Positions 28,599 through 37,426 of a stretch of 64,000 nt of DNA are shown here, one piece after another. This DNA is from Luteimonas padinae (lineage in GTDB: Bacteria; Pseudomonadota; Gammaproteobacteria; Xanthomonadales; Xanthomonadaceae). The notes under the pieces are model-generated. The model was not told the DNA's origin, searched no databases, and saw only the letters and a list, made by a program, of their open reading frames with translations. The DNA lies in contig NZ_BMZT01000004.1 in assembly GCF_014652935.1 (NCBI RefSeq), positions 124,001 to 188,000 on the forward strand, in the 5' to 3' direction. Each line of letters begins with the position of its first letter. Within the stretch, counting starts at the first letter, position 1. A program made the translations under genes and the position numbers.

Positions 28599-28703
28599 GG
28601 CAGCGATTATCGCACCGCAGCGGCGCTGCGCGTGCGCGATGCCGGCCGGAGGCCGGCGCGGCATGGCACGATGCCGGCCCGTCCCTTCGCCTGGAGCCCC
28701 GCC

Positions 28704-29159
28704 ATGATCGCCACCCCGGACTATCGCGCCCTGCTCGACACCGCCATCGAGGAGGCGCGCCAGGGCCTGGCCGAAGGCGGCATCCCGATCGGCGCCGCCC
28801 TGTACCACGCCGACGGCCGCCTGCTGGGCTGCGGCCACAACCGCCGCGTGCAGGAAGGCGACCCCTCGATCCACGGCGAGACCGATGCCTTCCGCAAGGC
28901 CGGCCGCCAGCGCTCCTACCGCGACACGATCATGGTGACCACGCTGGCGCCCTGCTGGTACTGCAGCGGGCTGGTGCGGCAGTTCAACATCGGCACGGTG
29001 GTGGTGGGAGAAGCGGTGAACTTCGCCGGCGGCGTGGACTGGCTGCGCGAGTCCGGCACCGAGGTGGTGGTGCTGGATGACGAGCGCTGCGTCTCGATGA
29101 TGGGGGAGTGGATCGAGGCGAATCCGGGGCTTTGGAACGAGGATATCGGGGAGGAGTGA
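28704..29159 (+). CDS. cytosine deaminase-like nucleoside/nucleobase deaminase
   Basis: 151 aa. Cytidine/deoxycytidylate deaminase fold with zinc ligands H57 (motif HGETDAF, with E59 as proton shuttle), C84 and C87 (PCWYC). The overall pattern, with HGE rather than HAE and a C-terminal DDERCVSMM segment, is closer to yeast-type cytosine deaminase than to TadA or CDA. Substrate inferred as cytosine or a related pyrimidine base. Starts at the ATG following GGAG at about 28693. Confidence 0.85.
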   Translation: MIATPDYRALLDTAIEEARQGLAEGGIPIGAALYHADGRLLGCGHNRRVQEGDPSIHGETDAFRKAGRQRSYRDTIMVTTLAPCWYCSGLVRQFNIGTVVVGEAVNFAGGVDWLRESGTEVVVLDDERCVSMMGEWIEANPGLWNEDIGEE

Positions 29160-29175
29160 GAGGCCGCATACCTTC

Positions 29176-29481
29176 TCAGGCGGCCAGGGGCTGCACCTTG
29201 TCGAGGCTCTCTCCGAGTTCGCGCTCCGCAATCTTCAGGTCGTAGTCGTTCTGCAGGTTGATCCAGTACTGCGCGCTTTGTTCGAAGGCACGCCCAAACC
29301 GCAGCGCCAAATCGGCAGTGACCGGACGCGTGCCACGCACGACGTGCGAAATACGCATCGGAGACACGCCAATGGCCCGCGCGAATGCCGCCTGGCTGAT
29401 TCCGAACTCCTCGAGAATTTCAAGGACGAACTCGCCAGGATGGATCGGCGGCATTCCGTTCTTCGGAAGACTGGTGTTCAC
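29176..29481 (-). CDS. higA: HigA family antitoxin (XRE HTH)
   Basis: 101 aa. Family N-terminus PPIHPGEFVLEILEEFGISQ followed by the helix-turn-helix QAAFARAIGVSPMRISHVVRG. It lies 12 bp downstream of the toxin gene, in the order toxin-antitoxin that is characteristic of higBA. HigA neutralises HigB and autorepresses the operon by binding its promoter palindrome (see 29812-29839). Confidence 0.93.
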   Translation of the reverse strand: MNTSLPKNGMPPIHPGEFVLEILEEFGISQAAFARAIGVSPMRISHVVRGTRPVTADLALRFGRAFEQSAQYWINLQNDYDLKIAERELGESLDKVQPLAA

Positions 29482-29493
29482 GGTGAAGGCTCC

Positions 29494-29775
29494 TCAGTGG
29501 TAGTCGACGATCTCGACTTCGAATGCGTCGCCGTCCTCGAACCGGAAGCAGAGTCGCCACTGGCCGTTGATGCGAATGCTCCACTGTCCTTCGCGATCGC
29601 CGGACAGGGCCTCAAGCCGGTTTGAAGGCGGATTCCTCAAATGGCCGACCACTTCAGCAACATGAAGCTGCAAGAGGCGCATAATGGCCCGCTTCCAGAT
29701 GGAAGACGGCAACCTGCGCGCGACTCCAGTGAAGAACAGCCTTTCGGCATCCTTGTCGGCGAAGCTCCTGATCAC
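29494..29775 (-). CDS. higB: HigB/RelE family mRNA interferase toxin
   Basis: 93 aa from the GTG at 29775, which gives the normal HigB length and N-terminus (VIRSFADKDAERLFF). Contains RRLPSSIWKRAIMRLLQLH, NPPSNRLEALSGDREGQWSI and RINGQWRLCFRF, the core of the HigB fold that cleaves translated mRNA on the ribosome. A longer reading from 29853 would translate the operator and is improbable. A GTG at 29784 is an alternative. Key positively charged residues are present, so the toxin looks intact. Confidence 0.88.
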   Translation of the reverse strand: MIRSFADKDAERLFFTGVARRLPSSIWKRAIMRLLQLHVAEVVGHLRNPPSNRLEALSGDREGQWSIRINGQWRLCFRFEDGDAFEVEIVDYH

Positions 29776-29811
29776 CCTGTCCACATCCTGTGTCGCGGGT
29801 ACGCATGCAGG

Positions 29812-29839
29812 ATAATAAACAGATTGTTTATTATTGCAA
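29812..29839 (-). promoter_or_regulatory. higBA promoter with embedded operator
   Basis: On the minus strand TTGCAA (29839-29834), a 16 bp spacer and TATTAT (29817-29812) form a good sigma-70 promoter. Between and across them lies a perfect inverted repeat TAATAAACA-GAT-TGTTTATTA (29813-29833). This position is exactly where HigA would block polymerase. The region is strikingly AT-rich against its surroundings. The higB start is about 38 bp downstream. Confidence 0.8.
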
Positions 29840-29890
29840 GCGCCAGCCGACACCTGTGGGCCGGAATGCCATCACCGGCATATGCCTGCT

Positions 29891-30277
29891 TCAGCCCCTG
29901 GGCACCGCCGCCAGCGCCGCGACGAGTTCCCTGACCAGCTTGCGATGGCGTTCGTCCAGCGCGAGGAACGCGTCGATCGCGTGCCGGTCCATCGCGCTGG
30001 CGTCCCACTTGCCACGCGGATCCTGGACCCTGCGGCCGCCCTCTTCCTCGCCATAGAGCCAGTCGAGCCGGACGCGCAGCAGCGTGGCCAGCGCCCGCAT
30101 GTTCTCGGCCCGAGGAATCGACCGGCCCGCCAACCAGCGATGCGCGGCGGCCGCGGTGACCGGAATGCCGCCGTACTGGGGCACCAGGCGCGCCAGCTCG
30201 GCCGCGCTCTCGGGCAGCTTCGCGGCCCGCAGTGCCTCGCGGAGGCGGAGGCCGAACTTTTCCTGCTCGCTGGTCAT
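29891..30277 (-). CDS. XRE family transcriptional regulator
   Basis: 128 aa from the ATG at 30277. N-terminal CI-like helix-turn-helix (about 8-62: LREALRAAKLPESAAELARL, VTAAAAHRWLAGRSIPRAEN, LATLLRVRLDWLYGEE), then a short C-terminal helical part (DRHAIDAFLALDERHRKLVREL) that may dimerise. No protease or ligand domain. It is divergent from mod with 208 bp between starts, and AT-rich inverted repeats lie in that gap, so it plausibly controls the restriction-modification genes. It could instead control only itself or be a phage remnant. Confidence 0.82.
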   Translation of the reverse strand: MTSEQEKFGLRLREALRAAKLPESAAELARLVPQYGGIPVTAAAAHRWLAGRSIPRAENMRALATLLRVRLDWLYGEEEGGRRVQDPRGKWDASAMDRHAIDAFLALDERHRKLVRELVAALAAVPRG

Positions 30278-30310
30278 CCCGGCGACGGTAGGCGGCCGTG
30301 CCGGGGCATC

Positions 30311-30351
30311 AATCAATTCTTGATTTATGTCATCATCAATTATCGATTGAT
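30311..30351. promoter_or_regulatory. paired AT-rich inverted repeats, candidate operators of the XRE regulator
   Basis: Two palindromes: AATCAA-TTC-TTGATT (30311-30325) and ATCAAT-TATCG-ATTGAT (30335-30351). Their centres are 25 bp apart. They share the half-site ATCAA/TTGAT and stand in the gap between the regulator and mod, 34-75 bp before the regulator start. Confidence 0.6.
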
Positions 30352-30485
30352 CGTGCTGTCCATCCATGCCCGGGCATCCGCTCGAAACCCCGCCGCCTGC
30401 ACGCCGCGCCGCCCACCCCCGGGCCGCAGCGCCGTGGGCCGCCGCGGGCAGGCCATGGCTGGAGGCCCTTCCGGTGGCGCGGTAA

Positions 30486-32147
30486 ATGCCGGTCTTGGAC
30501 TGGATCGGGAAGTCCGCCGTGGTGAAGCACCACCGGGACGTGCCGTACCGGCTCCTGGAGCCGGTGCCAGCGCTGTCGTGCGGTGATCCCGACAGCGGCA
30601 ACCTGATCGTCCAGGCCGACAACCTGCACGCGCTCAAGGCGCTGCTCCCGCGCTACGCAGGGCAGGTGAAGTGCATCTACATCGACCCGCCGTACAACAC
30701 TGGCAACGAGGGCTGGGCCTACAACGACAACGTCAACAGCCCGGAGATCCGCCGCTGGCTCGGCGAGGTCGTCGGCAAGGAAGGCGAGACGCTCGACCGG
30801 CATGATCGATGGCTCTGCATGATCTATCCGCGGTTGATCCTGCTCAAGCAGTTCCTGCGGGATGACGGGGTGATCTTCGTCTCGATTGACGAGTTCGAGA
30901 TAGCCGCCCTCGAGCACGTCCTCTCAGAAGTGTTCGGAACGATCAACCGTCTCGGCATCTTCAGCTGGCAGCGCAAGAAGAAGGGAAGCCATCTCGATGC
31001 GCATGTAAGGAAGATGTCTGAATTTGTCGTGTGCTACTCGCGCGACAAATCCTCGCTTGAGAGCCTGTATGGCGAAGATGCCTACGCCGAAAAACTGCAG
31101 CCCCTCGTAAAGAGGACGAACAAGCCGAAGACACTCCGGTTCGGCGCCGGCAAAGTTGCGACAAAGCTTCCAGACGGCCGGTATGAGGAAGGCTTCAGGG
31201 GCAAGGAAGGAACCGGCCTCACCTTCAAGGAGCCATTCGTCGTCAAGGAAGGCATCGTAACCAGCACCATGCTGATCGAAGGTCGCTTCGTATGGACCCA
31301 GAGCACCCTGGATGACGAGTTCGCTCGAGGCTCTACCGTTGAACTTTCGAAGAAGTTCGGCCTGAACTCCGGACGACACGATCAAGCCGAGAAAACCAAA
31401 ACGCCGTCTACGCTCCTGCTGCCGAGTGCAGGCATCGGAACGAATGAGGACGCCAGCCAGGAGTTGGCGAGCATATTCGGCCGCGAGATGGGGAAGGTTT
31501 TCCCTTATCCGAAGCCCAGCACGCTCGTTCAGTACCTGATTCGCGCAGCAACCCACAAGGACAAGGAAGCGATCATCCTAGACAGCTTCGCTGGCTCCGG
31601 AACTACGGCGCATGCCGTCCTGCAACAGAACATCGATGATGGTGGAAGTCGCCGCTTCATCCTGGTGGAAATGGATGAAGCCATCGCCCGCGACGTCACC
31701 TACGAGCGGGTAAAGCGCGTCGCGCAGGGCTATGTCAACGGAAAGGGCGACGATGTCCCCGGCCTCGGCGGCGGCTTCCAGTTCTGCAGGCTCAGCGCGG
31801 AGCCGCTCTTCACCGCCGACGGCCAGATCCGCGACGACGTGCGCTTCGCACAGCTGGCGGAGTTCGTCTGGTTCTCGGAAACCGGCACTGGCTTCAAGCC
31901 CGGGGCGAAGTCACCGCTGCTCGGCGTGCACCAGGGCCGTGCCATCTACCTGCTCTACAACGGCATCCTCGGCGACAGGTCGGTGGATGGCGGCAACGTG
32001 CTGACCGGCCCGGTGCTGGACCTCCTGCCCGCGCACGACGGGCCACGGGTGATCTACGCCGCGGCCTGCCGCCTGGGCGTGCCGCGCCTCAACCGCGAGG
32101 ACATCATCTTCAGGCAGACGCCGTACGCGCTGGACGTCGCGCCGTGA
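30486..32147 (+). CDS. mod: type III DNA methyltransferase (Mod subunit)
   Basis: 553 aa. N-terminus WIGKSAVVKHHRDVPYRLLE, catalytic motif IV D67-P-P-Y70 (IDPPYN), a long variable target-recognition region (about 165-330), then SAM-binding motif I D366-SFAGSGTT. The order catalytic motif - target domain - SAM motif defines a beta-class amino-methyltransferase (adenine N6), as in type III Mod. The ATG at 30486 is immediately preceded by an in-frame TAA, so the start is fixed. Stop overlaps the next gene's GTG (GTGA). The central target-recognition part (bases about 30960-31560) uses more A/T-rich codons than either flank, consistent with domain exchange. Confidence 0.93.
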   Translation: MPVLDWIGKSAVVKHHRDVPYRLLEPVPALSCGDPDSGNLIVQADNLHALKALLPRYAGQVKCIYIDPPYNTGNEGWAYNDNVNSPEIRRWLGEVVGKEGETLDRHDRWLCMIYPRLILLKQFLRDDGVIFVSIDEFEIAALEHVLSEVFGTINRLGIFSWQRKKKGSHLDAHVRKMSEFVVCYSRDKSSLESLYGEDAYAEKLQPLVKRTNKPKTLRFGAGKVATKLPDGRYEEGFRGKEGTGLTFKEPFVVKEGIVTSTMLIEGRFVWTQSTLDDEFARGSTVELSKKFGLNSGRHDQAEKTKTPSTLLLPSAGIGTNEDASQELASIFGREMGKVFPYPKPSTLVQYLIRAATHKDKEAIILDSFAGSGTTAHAVLQQNIDDGGSRRFILVEMDEAIARDVTYERVKRVAQGYVNGKGDDVPGLGGGFQFCRLSAEPLFTADGQIRDDVRFAQLAEFVWFSETGTGFKPGAKSPLLGVHQGRAIYLLYNGILGDRSVDGGNVLTGPVLDLLPAHDGPRVIYAAACRLGVPRLNREDIIFRQTPYALDVAP

Positions 32148-34813
32148 CCGGGTTCGCGCCCAAGCAGTACCAGCAAGGCGCGCTGGACAGCGTGCGGTCC
32201 TACTTCGGCCAGTGCCACAACCTCGGCAGCCCCGGCGTCGCCTTCACCGCCACGACGGAAGCATTGTGGGGCAAGGGACTGGCCTACCACCGCATCGATG
32301 GCTTCGCGGCCGACATGCCGTACTTCTGCCTGCGCATCCCCACCGGCGGCGGCAAGACCTGGCTGGCGGCCAAATGCGTGGCGCTGGTCAACACCCACCT
32401 GCTACGGAGCGAGCACAGCGTGGTGCTGTGGCTGGTGCCGTCCCGGGCAATCCGCGACCAGACCCTGAAGCTGCTGAAGGACCGCGGGTCACCCCTGCAC
32501 GCCGCACTGGCGGACGCCGGCCCGGTCACGGCGCTCGACCTGGACGAGGCGAAGTCCCTGACCCGCGCCACGCTGGACACCAGCACGGTGGTGATCGTGG
32601 CGACGGTGCAGGCCTTCAACCGCGAGGAGAAGGACGGGCTGAAGGTGTACCAGTCCAGCGGCACGCTCATGCAGCACTTCGAGCACCTGGCCGGGCCTCA
32701 GCGGGAGAACCTGCTGACCGACGAGGGCGGCGCCGTGCCCTGTTCGCTGGCCAACGTGCTGCGCCTGCGGCGGCCGTTCCTGGTCGTGGACGAAGCGCAC
32801 AACAACCGTACCGACCTCGCCTTCTCCACACTCGCCGCGTTCAATCCCAGCGGGATCCTGGAACTGACCGCGACGCCGGACACCGAAAAGACGCCGAGCA
32901 ACGTGCTGCACAGCGTGTCCGCCGTAGAGTTGAAGGCGGAGCAGATGATCAAGCTGCCCATCCTGCTGGAAACCGAGGGCGACTGGCAGAAGTGCCTGGC
33001 GTATGCCGCCGACAGGCGCGAACAGCTGCAGGCGGCGGCGGACGCCGAGCGGCGCACAGGCGCCCCTGCACTGCGACCGCTGGTGCTGGTGCAGGCGCAG
33101 GCCCGCAGCAAGGACCGGGACACCCTGCACTGGGAGCGCGTACTGGCGGAGTTGACCGGCAACCAGGGCCTTGGTACCGAACACGTCGCCGTGGCGACGG
33201 GCGAACGCAACGACCTGCCCGACATCGAGAAGAAGTATCCGCGCGGCATCGCCGACGAGGCCTGCCCTGTGCGCTTCATCATCACCCAGCAGGCGCTGGC
33301 CGAAGGCTGGGACTGCCCGTCCGCCTACATCCTGGCCAGCCTGGCGGGCACGCAGTCGGAAACCGCCGTGGAGCAGCTGCTGGGCCGCGTGCTGCGCCAG
33401 CCCGAGGCCAAGGCACGTGCGACGCAGGCGCTGAACCAGTCCTATGCCTACGTGATGTCGTCGGACTTCACCGCCACCGCGAGCGCGTTGCGCGATCGCT
33501 TGGTGGCGGGGGCCGGCTTCGAGCAAAAGGCGGTGGAGGAGTTCGTGCGTGCCGGCAGGCAGGAGCAGGCCCGCTTCGACCTGAGCTCACGCCCCGGGCG
33601 CATCGTGGTGCAGCCGGTGGTGGTGCCGCTCGCCGATGCCCCGCAGCTGCGGCAGCTGCCCAGACCGCTGCAGGGCAAGGTGGAGTGGAACCGGAAAACG
33701 AAGGAACTCACCATCCGCCAGCCGCTGACCGAGGAGGAATCCGGCCAGCTCGCGGCCACGGCCGCCACCGAGACGGAGCGCGCGGCCATCGTCCAGGCGG
33801 GCGAGATCAGCCGCACGAGTGCTGTCGAAGTGCGGCTCAGTCCCGCCGAACGCGGTGAGACCCTGTCCGTCCCGGGGATCGGCCTGTGGACACAGGGCGA
33901 GCTGCAGCTCTTCGACGATGCGGAAGTGCTGGACTACCCCTTCGACCTGTCCGGCTACGACGCACACCCCACGCAGGACGACCTGCAGTCGCTGGGAATC
34001 GCCGACCGGGTGGCCAGCCGCGGCGCGATCGACGTGACCGACGAAGGCCGGGTGAAGTTCGGCTTCATCGCCGAGCTGCAGCGCGACCTGGGGTTTTCGT
34101 ACCGGCCGGAGCACTGGGACGAGGTGAAGCTTTCCGCCTGGCTCTGCCGCAACCTGCCGGACGTCGGCATCACCCATGCGTCGAAGTGGGCCTTCGTGCA
34201 GAAGTGGCTGCGGACGCTGCTGCGGGAGCCCGGCTGCGACCTGGCGCGCGCGAATCGGCAGAAATTCCTGTTGCGTGGCCTGCTCGAGTCCCGCATCCGC
34301 GCGCTGCGCAAGGACGCGGTGAGGCAGGCGTTCCAGCACGTCCTGTTCGGCGACGGCCGCCGCGAGCGGGTCAAGGTCGGCGGCGAATTCCAGATCGCCT
34401 TCGACCCGCAGGCGTATGCACCGAATGCGGACTACGACGGCGACTACGACTTCCGCCACCACTACTACGGCCGCATCGGCGCCTTCGACAGCAGGGAAGA
34501 ATTCGAATGCGCCTGCTGGCTGGACCAGCAGGCGGCGCGGGGACGCATGAGGTTCTGGGTGCGCAACCTGGTCAACAAACCCGGTGCGTCGTTCTTCCTG
34601 CAGAAGGCCGATGGACGGTTCTACCCCGACTTCATCTGCATGCTGCCGGAGGGCGAGATCCTCGTCGTCGAATACAAGGGCGGCCAGGGCTGGACGGACG
34701 CACAGGACGACCGCGACATCGGCGGCCTGTGGGCGGAGCTGAGCAACGGCCGATGCCGGTTCGTGATGGTGCGTGACCGCCAGTGGCGGCAGATCGAGGA
34801 TGCCTTGGGCTGA
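32144..34813 (+). CDS. res: type III restriction enzyme helicase/nuclease (Res subunit)
   Basis: 889 aa from a GTG overlapping the mod stop. Superfamily 2 helicase: Walker A P66-TGGGKT72, DEAH at 216-219 (FLVVDEAHNN), LTATPD motif III, and motif VI QLLGRVLRQP. At the C-terminus a PD-(D/E)xK nuclease is seen as D829 in FYPDFI, then E843-Y-K845 in VVEYKG. All key residues are present, so the enzyme looks active. It translocates or switches on ATP after Mod recognises unmodified sites and cuts nearby. Length is near the usual 900-1000 aa. Confidence 0.92.
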   Translation: MTGFAPKQYQQGALDSVRSYFGQCHNLGSPGVAFTATTEALWGKGLAYHRIDGFAADMPYFCLRIPTGGGKTWLAAKCVALVNTHLLRSEHSVVLWLVPSRAIRDQTLKLLKDRGSPLHAALADAGPVTALDLDEAKSLTRATLDTSTVVIVATVQAFNREEKDGLKVYQSSGTLMQHFEHLAGPQRENLLTDEGGAVPCSLANVLRLRRPFLVVDEAHNNRTDLAFSTLAAFNPSGILELTATPDTEKTPSNVLHSVSAVELKAEQMIKLPILLETEGDWQKCLAYAADRREQLQAAADAERRTGAPALRPLVLVQAQARSKDRDTLHWERVLAELTGNQGLGTEHVAVATGERNDLPDIEKKYPRGIADEACPVRFIITQQALAEGWDCPSAYILASLAGTQSETAVEQLLGRVLRQPEAKARATQALNQSYAYVMSSDFTATASALRDRLVAGAGFEQKAVEEFVRAGRQEQARFDLSSRPGRIVVQPVVVPLADAPQLRQLPRPLQGKVEWNRKTKELTIRQPLTEEESGQLAATAATETERAAIVQAGEISRTSAVEVRLSPAERGETLSVPGIGLWTQGELQLFDDAEVLDYPFDLSGYDAHPTQDDLQSLGIADRVASRGAIDVTDEGRVKFGFIAELQRDLGFSYRPEHWDEVKLSAWLCRNLPDVGITHASKWAFVQKWLRTLLREPGCDLARANRQKFLLRGLLESRIRALRKDAVRQAFQHVLFGDGRRERVKVGGEFQIAFDPQAYAPNADYDGDYDFRHHYYGRIGAFDSREEFECACWLDQQAARGRMRFWVRNLVNKPGASFFLQKADGRFYPDFICMLPEGEILVVEYKGGQGWTDAQDDRDIGGLWAELSNGRCRFVMVRDRQWRQIEDALG

Positions 34814-34868
34814 TCGCGCGCTGGAGGTTCCAGTTCTGGTGCGAAGCTCGATCCGCGACGGGCCGCCC

Positions 34869-35303
34869 TCAGCGCGCCTCGATCGTGAACGCCCCGAACG
34901 CCACGCCCAGGTCCACGCCCTCGCCCGTTCCGGCCAGGGCCAGCGACACCTCGCCCTTGGTCATCACCTGGGCCTTGCTGGACTTCACCACGCCGGCGTG
35001 GGCTTCGGCCGTTGCGTAGGTGCCAAGCACTTCACTGATCGAGCGCACCCCGGAGAACTCGCCGCGGCCGCCGCGGATCTCGGACTTGCCCACGGTCAGG
35101 CCGCCGCCCTTGGCGCTGATGCTCACGGCCATGGCCTGGCCGTTGTCGCAGCTGACGCGGCCGGTGCCCGAGGCGGTCTTGTAGAACGCCGACCAGCCGG
35201 CCATGTCGAAGTCGAGGCGGCAGGAGACATCGCGGGCGGCGGCGGGCGCGGCCGCCAGCAGCAGCGGAAGGGCGACGCCAGAGACCAGGACGGATCGAAG
35301 CAT
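34869..35303 (-). CDS. secreted protein of unknown function
   Basis: 144 aa from the ATG at 35303, chosen because it begins directly before a signal peptide (MLRSVLVSGVALPLLLAAAPAAA). Mature part has two cysteines (SCRLDF, VSCDNGQ) about 25 residues apart and is Gly/Ser/Val-rich with beta character. I recognise no named domain. It is on the opposite strand to res, 55 bp after it, and upstream-facing to the hslU terminator; it marks the return to core-genome sequence. Confidence 0.65.
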   Translation of the reverse strand: MLRSVLVSGVALPLLLAAAPAAARDVSCRLDFDMAGWSAFYKTASGTGRVSCDNGQAMAVSISAKGGGLTVGKSEIRGGRGEFSGVRSISEVLGTYATAEAHAGVVKSSKAQVMTKGEVSLALAGTGEGVDLGVAFGAFTIEAR

Positions 35304-35377
35304 GGTGGGCCTCGCAGGAATGACAGGGGCCGCCAGTCTGCCAGCCATCGTTCGCCGGAGCCGATCCGCCTGCTTAA

Positions 35378-35415
35378 CGCCAGGGGCCTTCCCTTGCGGA
35401 GAAAGGCCCCCGGCG
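35378..35415 (-). terminator. stem-loop downstream of hslU
   Basis: Arms CGCC-A-GGGGCCTT (35378-35390) and AAGGCCCC-C-GGCG (35403-35415) form a 13 bp stem with one mismatch and a 12-base loop. It lies 6 bp after the hslU stop. On the minus strand it is followed by GTTAAGC rather than a T-run, so termination efficiency is uncertain. Confidence 0.55.
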
Positions 35416-35421
35416 CCGGAC

Positions 35422-36816
35422 TCAGAGGATGTACCGGCTCAGATCCTGGTCCTGCACCAGCCCACCCAGCTGGGCGTCGACGTAGGCGCGATCGATGGCC
35501 ACCTGCCCGCCGCGGTCCGGCGCCTCGAAGCTCAGGCTGTCCAGCAGCCGTTCCAGCACCGTGTGCAGGCGGCGGGCGCCGATGTTCTCCTGGCGCTCGT
35601 TGACGTCGGCGGCAATCTCGGCGAGCCGGTCGATGGCGTCGTCGGTGAACGCCAGGTCCAGGCCTTCGGTCTTCATCAGCTCGACGTACTGCTTCGTCAG
35701 CGCAGCCTTCGGTTCGGTCAGGATGCGCACGAAGTCGTCCTTGCTCAGCGCGGTCAGCTCGACGCGGATCGGGAAACGGCCCTGCATCTCCGGGATCAGG
35801 TCGCTGGGCTTGGCCAGGTGGAAGGCGCCGGAGGCGATGAACAGGATGTGGTCGGTCTTCACCGGGCCGTACTTGGTGCTGACGGTCGAGCCTTCGACCA
35901 GCGGCAGCAGGTCGCGCTGCACGCCTTCGCGGCTGACGTCGGCGCCCATGCCTTCGCTGCGCTTGGCGACCTTGTCGATCTCGTCGATGAAGACGATGCC
36001 GTGCTGTTCGCAGGCCTCGATCGCGGCGGCGCGCACTTCGTCCTCGTTGACCAGCTTGCCGGCTTCTTCCTCGATCAGCAGCGGGCGCGCGGCGCGGATC
36101 GCCAGGCTGCGCTTCTGGGTGCGGCCGCTGCCGAGGTTGGCGAACATCTGCCGCAGCTGCTGGCCCATCTCCTCCATGCCCGGCGGGGTCATGATGTCGA
36201 CGCCGCCGCCGGCGCTGAGGTCTAGCTCGATCTCGCGCTCGTCGAGTTCGCCGGCGCGCAGCTGGCGGCGCAGTTTCTGGCGGGTCTCCGATTCACGCGA
36301 CGACGGCTCGGCGCCGATGTCGACGGTGGTGCTGCCCTGCCCGCCCGCAGCGCCGAAGCCGAACGGTGCCTGCGGCTGCTCGCGCTTCGGCAGCAGGGCG
36401 TCGAGGATGCGGTCCTCGGCGCGCTCCTCGGCTTGGGTGCGCATCTTCTGCTTGGCCTGCTCGCGGTAGAGCTTGACCGCGGTGTCGGCGAGGTCGCGGA
36501 TGATCTGCTCGACGTCCTTGCCGACGTAGCCGACCTCGGTGAAGCGGGTGGCTTCCACCTTCACGAAAGGCGCATTGGCCAGCGTGGCGAGCCGCCGCGC
36601 GATCTCGGTCTTGCCGACGCCGGTGGGGCCGATCATCAGGATGTTCTTCGGCATCACCTCGTTGCGCAGCTCGTCGCCGAGCTGGGCGCGGCGCCAGCGG
36701 TTGCGCAGCGCGATCGCGACCGCGCGCTTGGCCTCCTGCTGGCCGACGATGTGGCGGTCGAGCTCCTGCACGATTTCGCGCGGGGTCATGCTGGCGTGGG
36801 AGGTATCGATCTTCAT
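35422..36816 (-). CDS. hslU: ATP-dependent protease ATPase subunit HslU (ClpY)
   Basis: 464 aa. Starts [20 protein letters not shown], Walker A G63-PTGVGKT70, Walker [12 protein letters not shown], and the C-terminal peptide ending LSRYIL, which inserts into HslV. The I domain (about 110-245) is longer and Gln/Gly-rich. AAA+ unfoldase of the HslVU complex. Begins 2 bp after the hslV stop; a TTG two codons earlier is not needed. Confidence 0.97.
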   Translation of the reverse strand: MKIDTSHASMTPREIVQELDRHIVGQQEAKRAVAIALRNRWRRAQLGDELRNEVMPKNILMIGPTGVGKTEIARRLATLANAPFVKVEATRFTEVGYVGKDVEQIIRDLADTAVKLYREQAKQKMRTQAEERAEDRILDALLPKREQPQAPFGFGAAGGQGSTTVDIGAEPSSRESETRQKLRRQLRAGELDEREIELDLSAGGGVDIMTPPGMEEMGQQLRQMFANLGSGRTQKRSLAIRAARPLLIEEEAGKLVNEDEVRAAAIEACEQHGIVFIDEIDKVAKRSEGMGADVSREGVQRDLLPLVEGSTVSTKYGPVKTDHILFIASGAFHLAKPSDLIPEMQGRFPIRVELTALSKDDFVRILTEPKAALTKQYVELMKTEGLDLAFTDDAIDRLAEIAADVNERQENIGARRLHTVLERLLDSLSFEAPDRGGQVAIDRAYVDAQLGGLVQDQDLSRYIL

Positions 36817-36818
36817 GG

Positions 36819-37370
36819 TCAAAGCTCTTCGACGACGACGTTGCGGTTGGTGTAGATGCAGACGTCGCCGGCGATGTTGAGCGCCTCGAGGGCGATCGTA
36901 CGCGCGTCCATCTGCGTATGCGCGAGCAGCGCGCGCGCGGCCGACAGCGCGAAGGGACCGCCGGAGCCGATCGCGATCAGCCCGTCTTCGGGCTCGATCA
37001 CGTCGCCGGTACCGCTGATGATCAGCGAGGTCTCGCGGTCGGCCACCGCCAGCAGCGCCTCGAGCTTTCCGAAGCGGCGCTCGGTGCGCCAGTCCTTGGC
37101 GAGCTCCACCGCGGCGCGGGTGAGCTGGCCGTGCTTTTCGAGCTTCGACTCGAACAGTTCGAACAGGGTGAAGGCGTCGGCGGCGGCGCCGGCAAAGCCG
37201 GCGAGGATCTGGCCATCCTTGCCAAGCCGACGCACCTTGCGCGCGTTGGCCTTCATCACCGTGTTGCCGAGGGTCACCTGGCCGTCGCCGGCAATGGCGA
37301 CGCGGCCCTCGCGGCGCACCGAGACGATGGTGGTGGCGTGGAAGACGTGGGGGTTCTGGCTGGGGTCCAT
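36819..37370 (-). CDS. hslV: ATP-dependent protease proteolytic subunit HslV (ClpQ)
   Basis: 183 aa. The catalytic threonine segment T13[18 protein letters not shown] is present but preceded by [12 protein letters not shown], 11 residues more than in E. coli, where Thr follows Met directly. The extension must be removed for activity, as in some other xanthomonads. Proteasome-beta fold, intact ([30 protein letters not shown]). Operon with hslU and xerC. Confidence 0.97.
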   Translation of the reverse strand: MDPSQNPHVFHATTIVSVRREGRVAIAGDGQVTLGNTVMKANARKVRRLGKDGQILAGFAGAAADAFTLFELFESKLEKHGQLTRAAVELAKDWRTERRFGKLEALLAVADRETSLIISGTGDVIEPEDGLIAIGSGGPFALSAARALLAHTQMDARTIALEALNIAGDVCIYTNRNVVVEEL

Positions 37371-37426
37371 GCGGCCTCCGGGGGCTGAACCCCAGACGTG
37401 GGGACAGCCCGCGGGGGCTTCAAGCG

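Noticed and set aside
28599-28703. Strong promoter for ubiE (GATAAT at 28606-28611, minus strand)
   Set aside because: The -10 box is good, but no -35 match is present and the start point would fall on the start codon, so it was not listed.
29494-29853. Longer higB reading from 29853
   Set aside because: It would translate the operator and promoter (YYPACVP region); homologues begin at the GTG at 29775.
35376-35415. Possible attenuator for the secreted protein at 34869-35303
   Set aside because: The hairpin is 6 bp after the hslU stop and better explained as the end of hslVU; it is upstream of the other gene by chance of position, though read-through control cannot be excluded.
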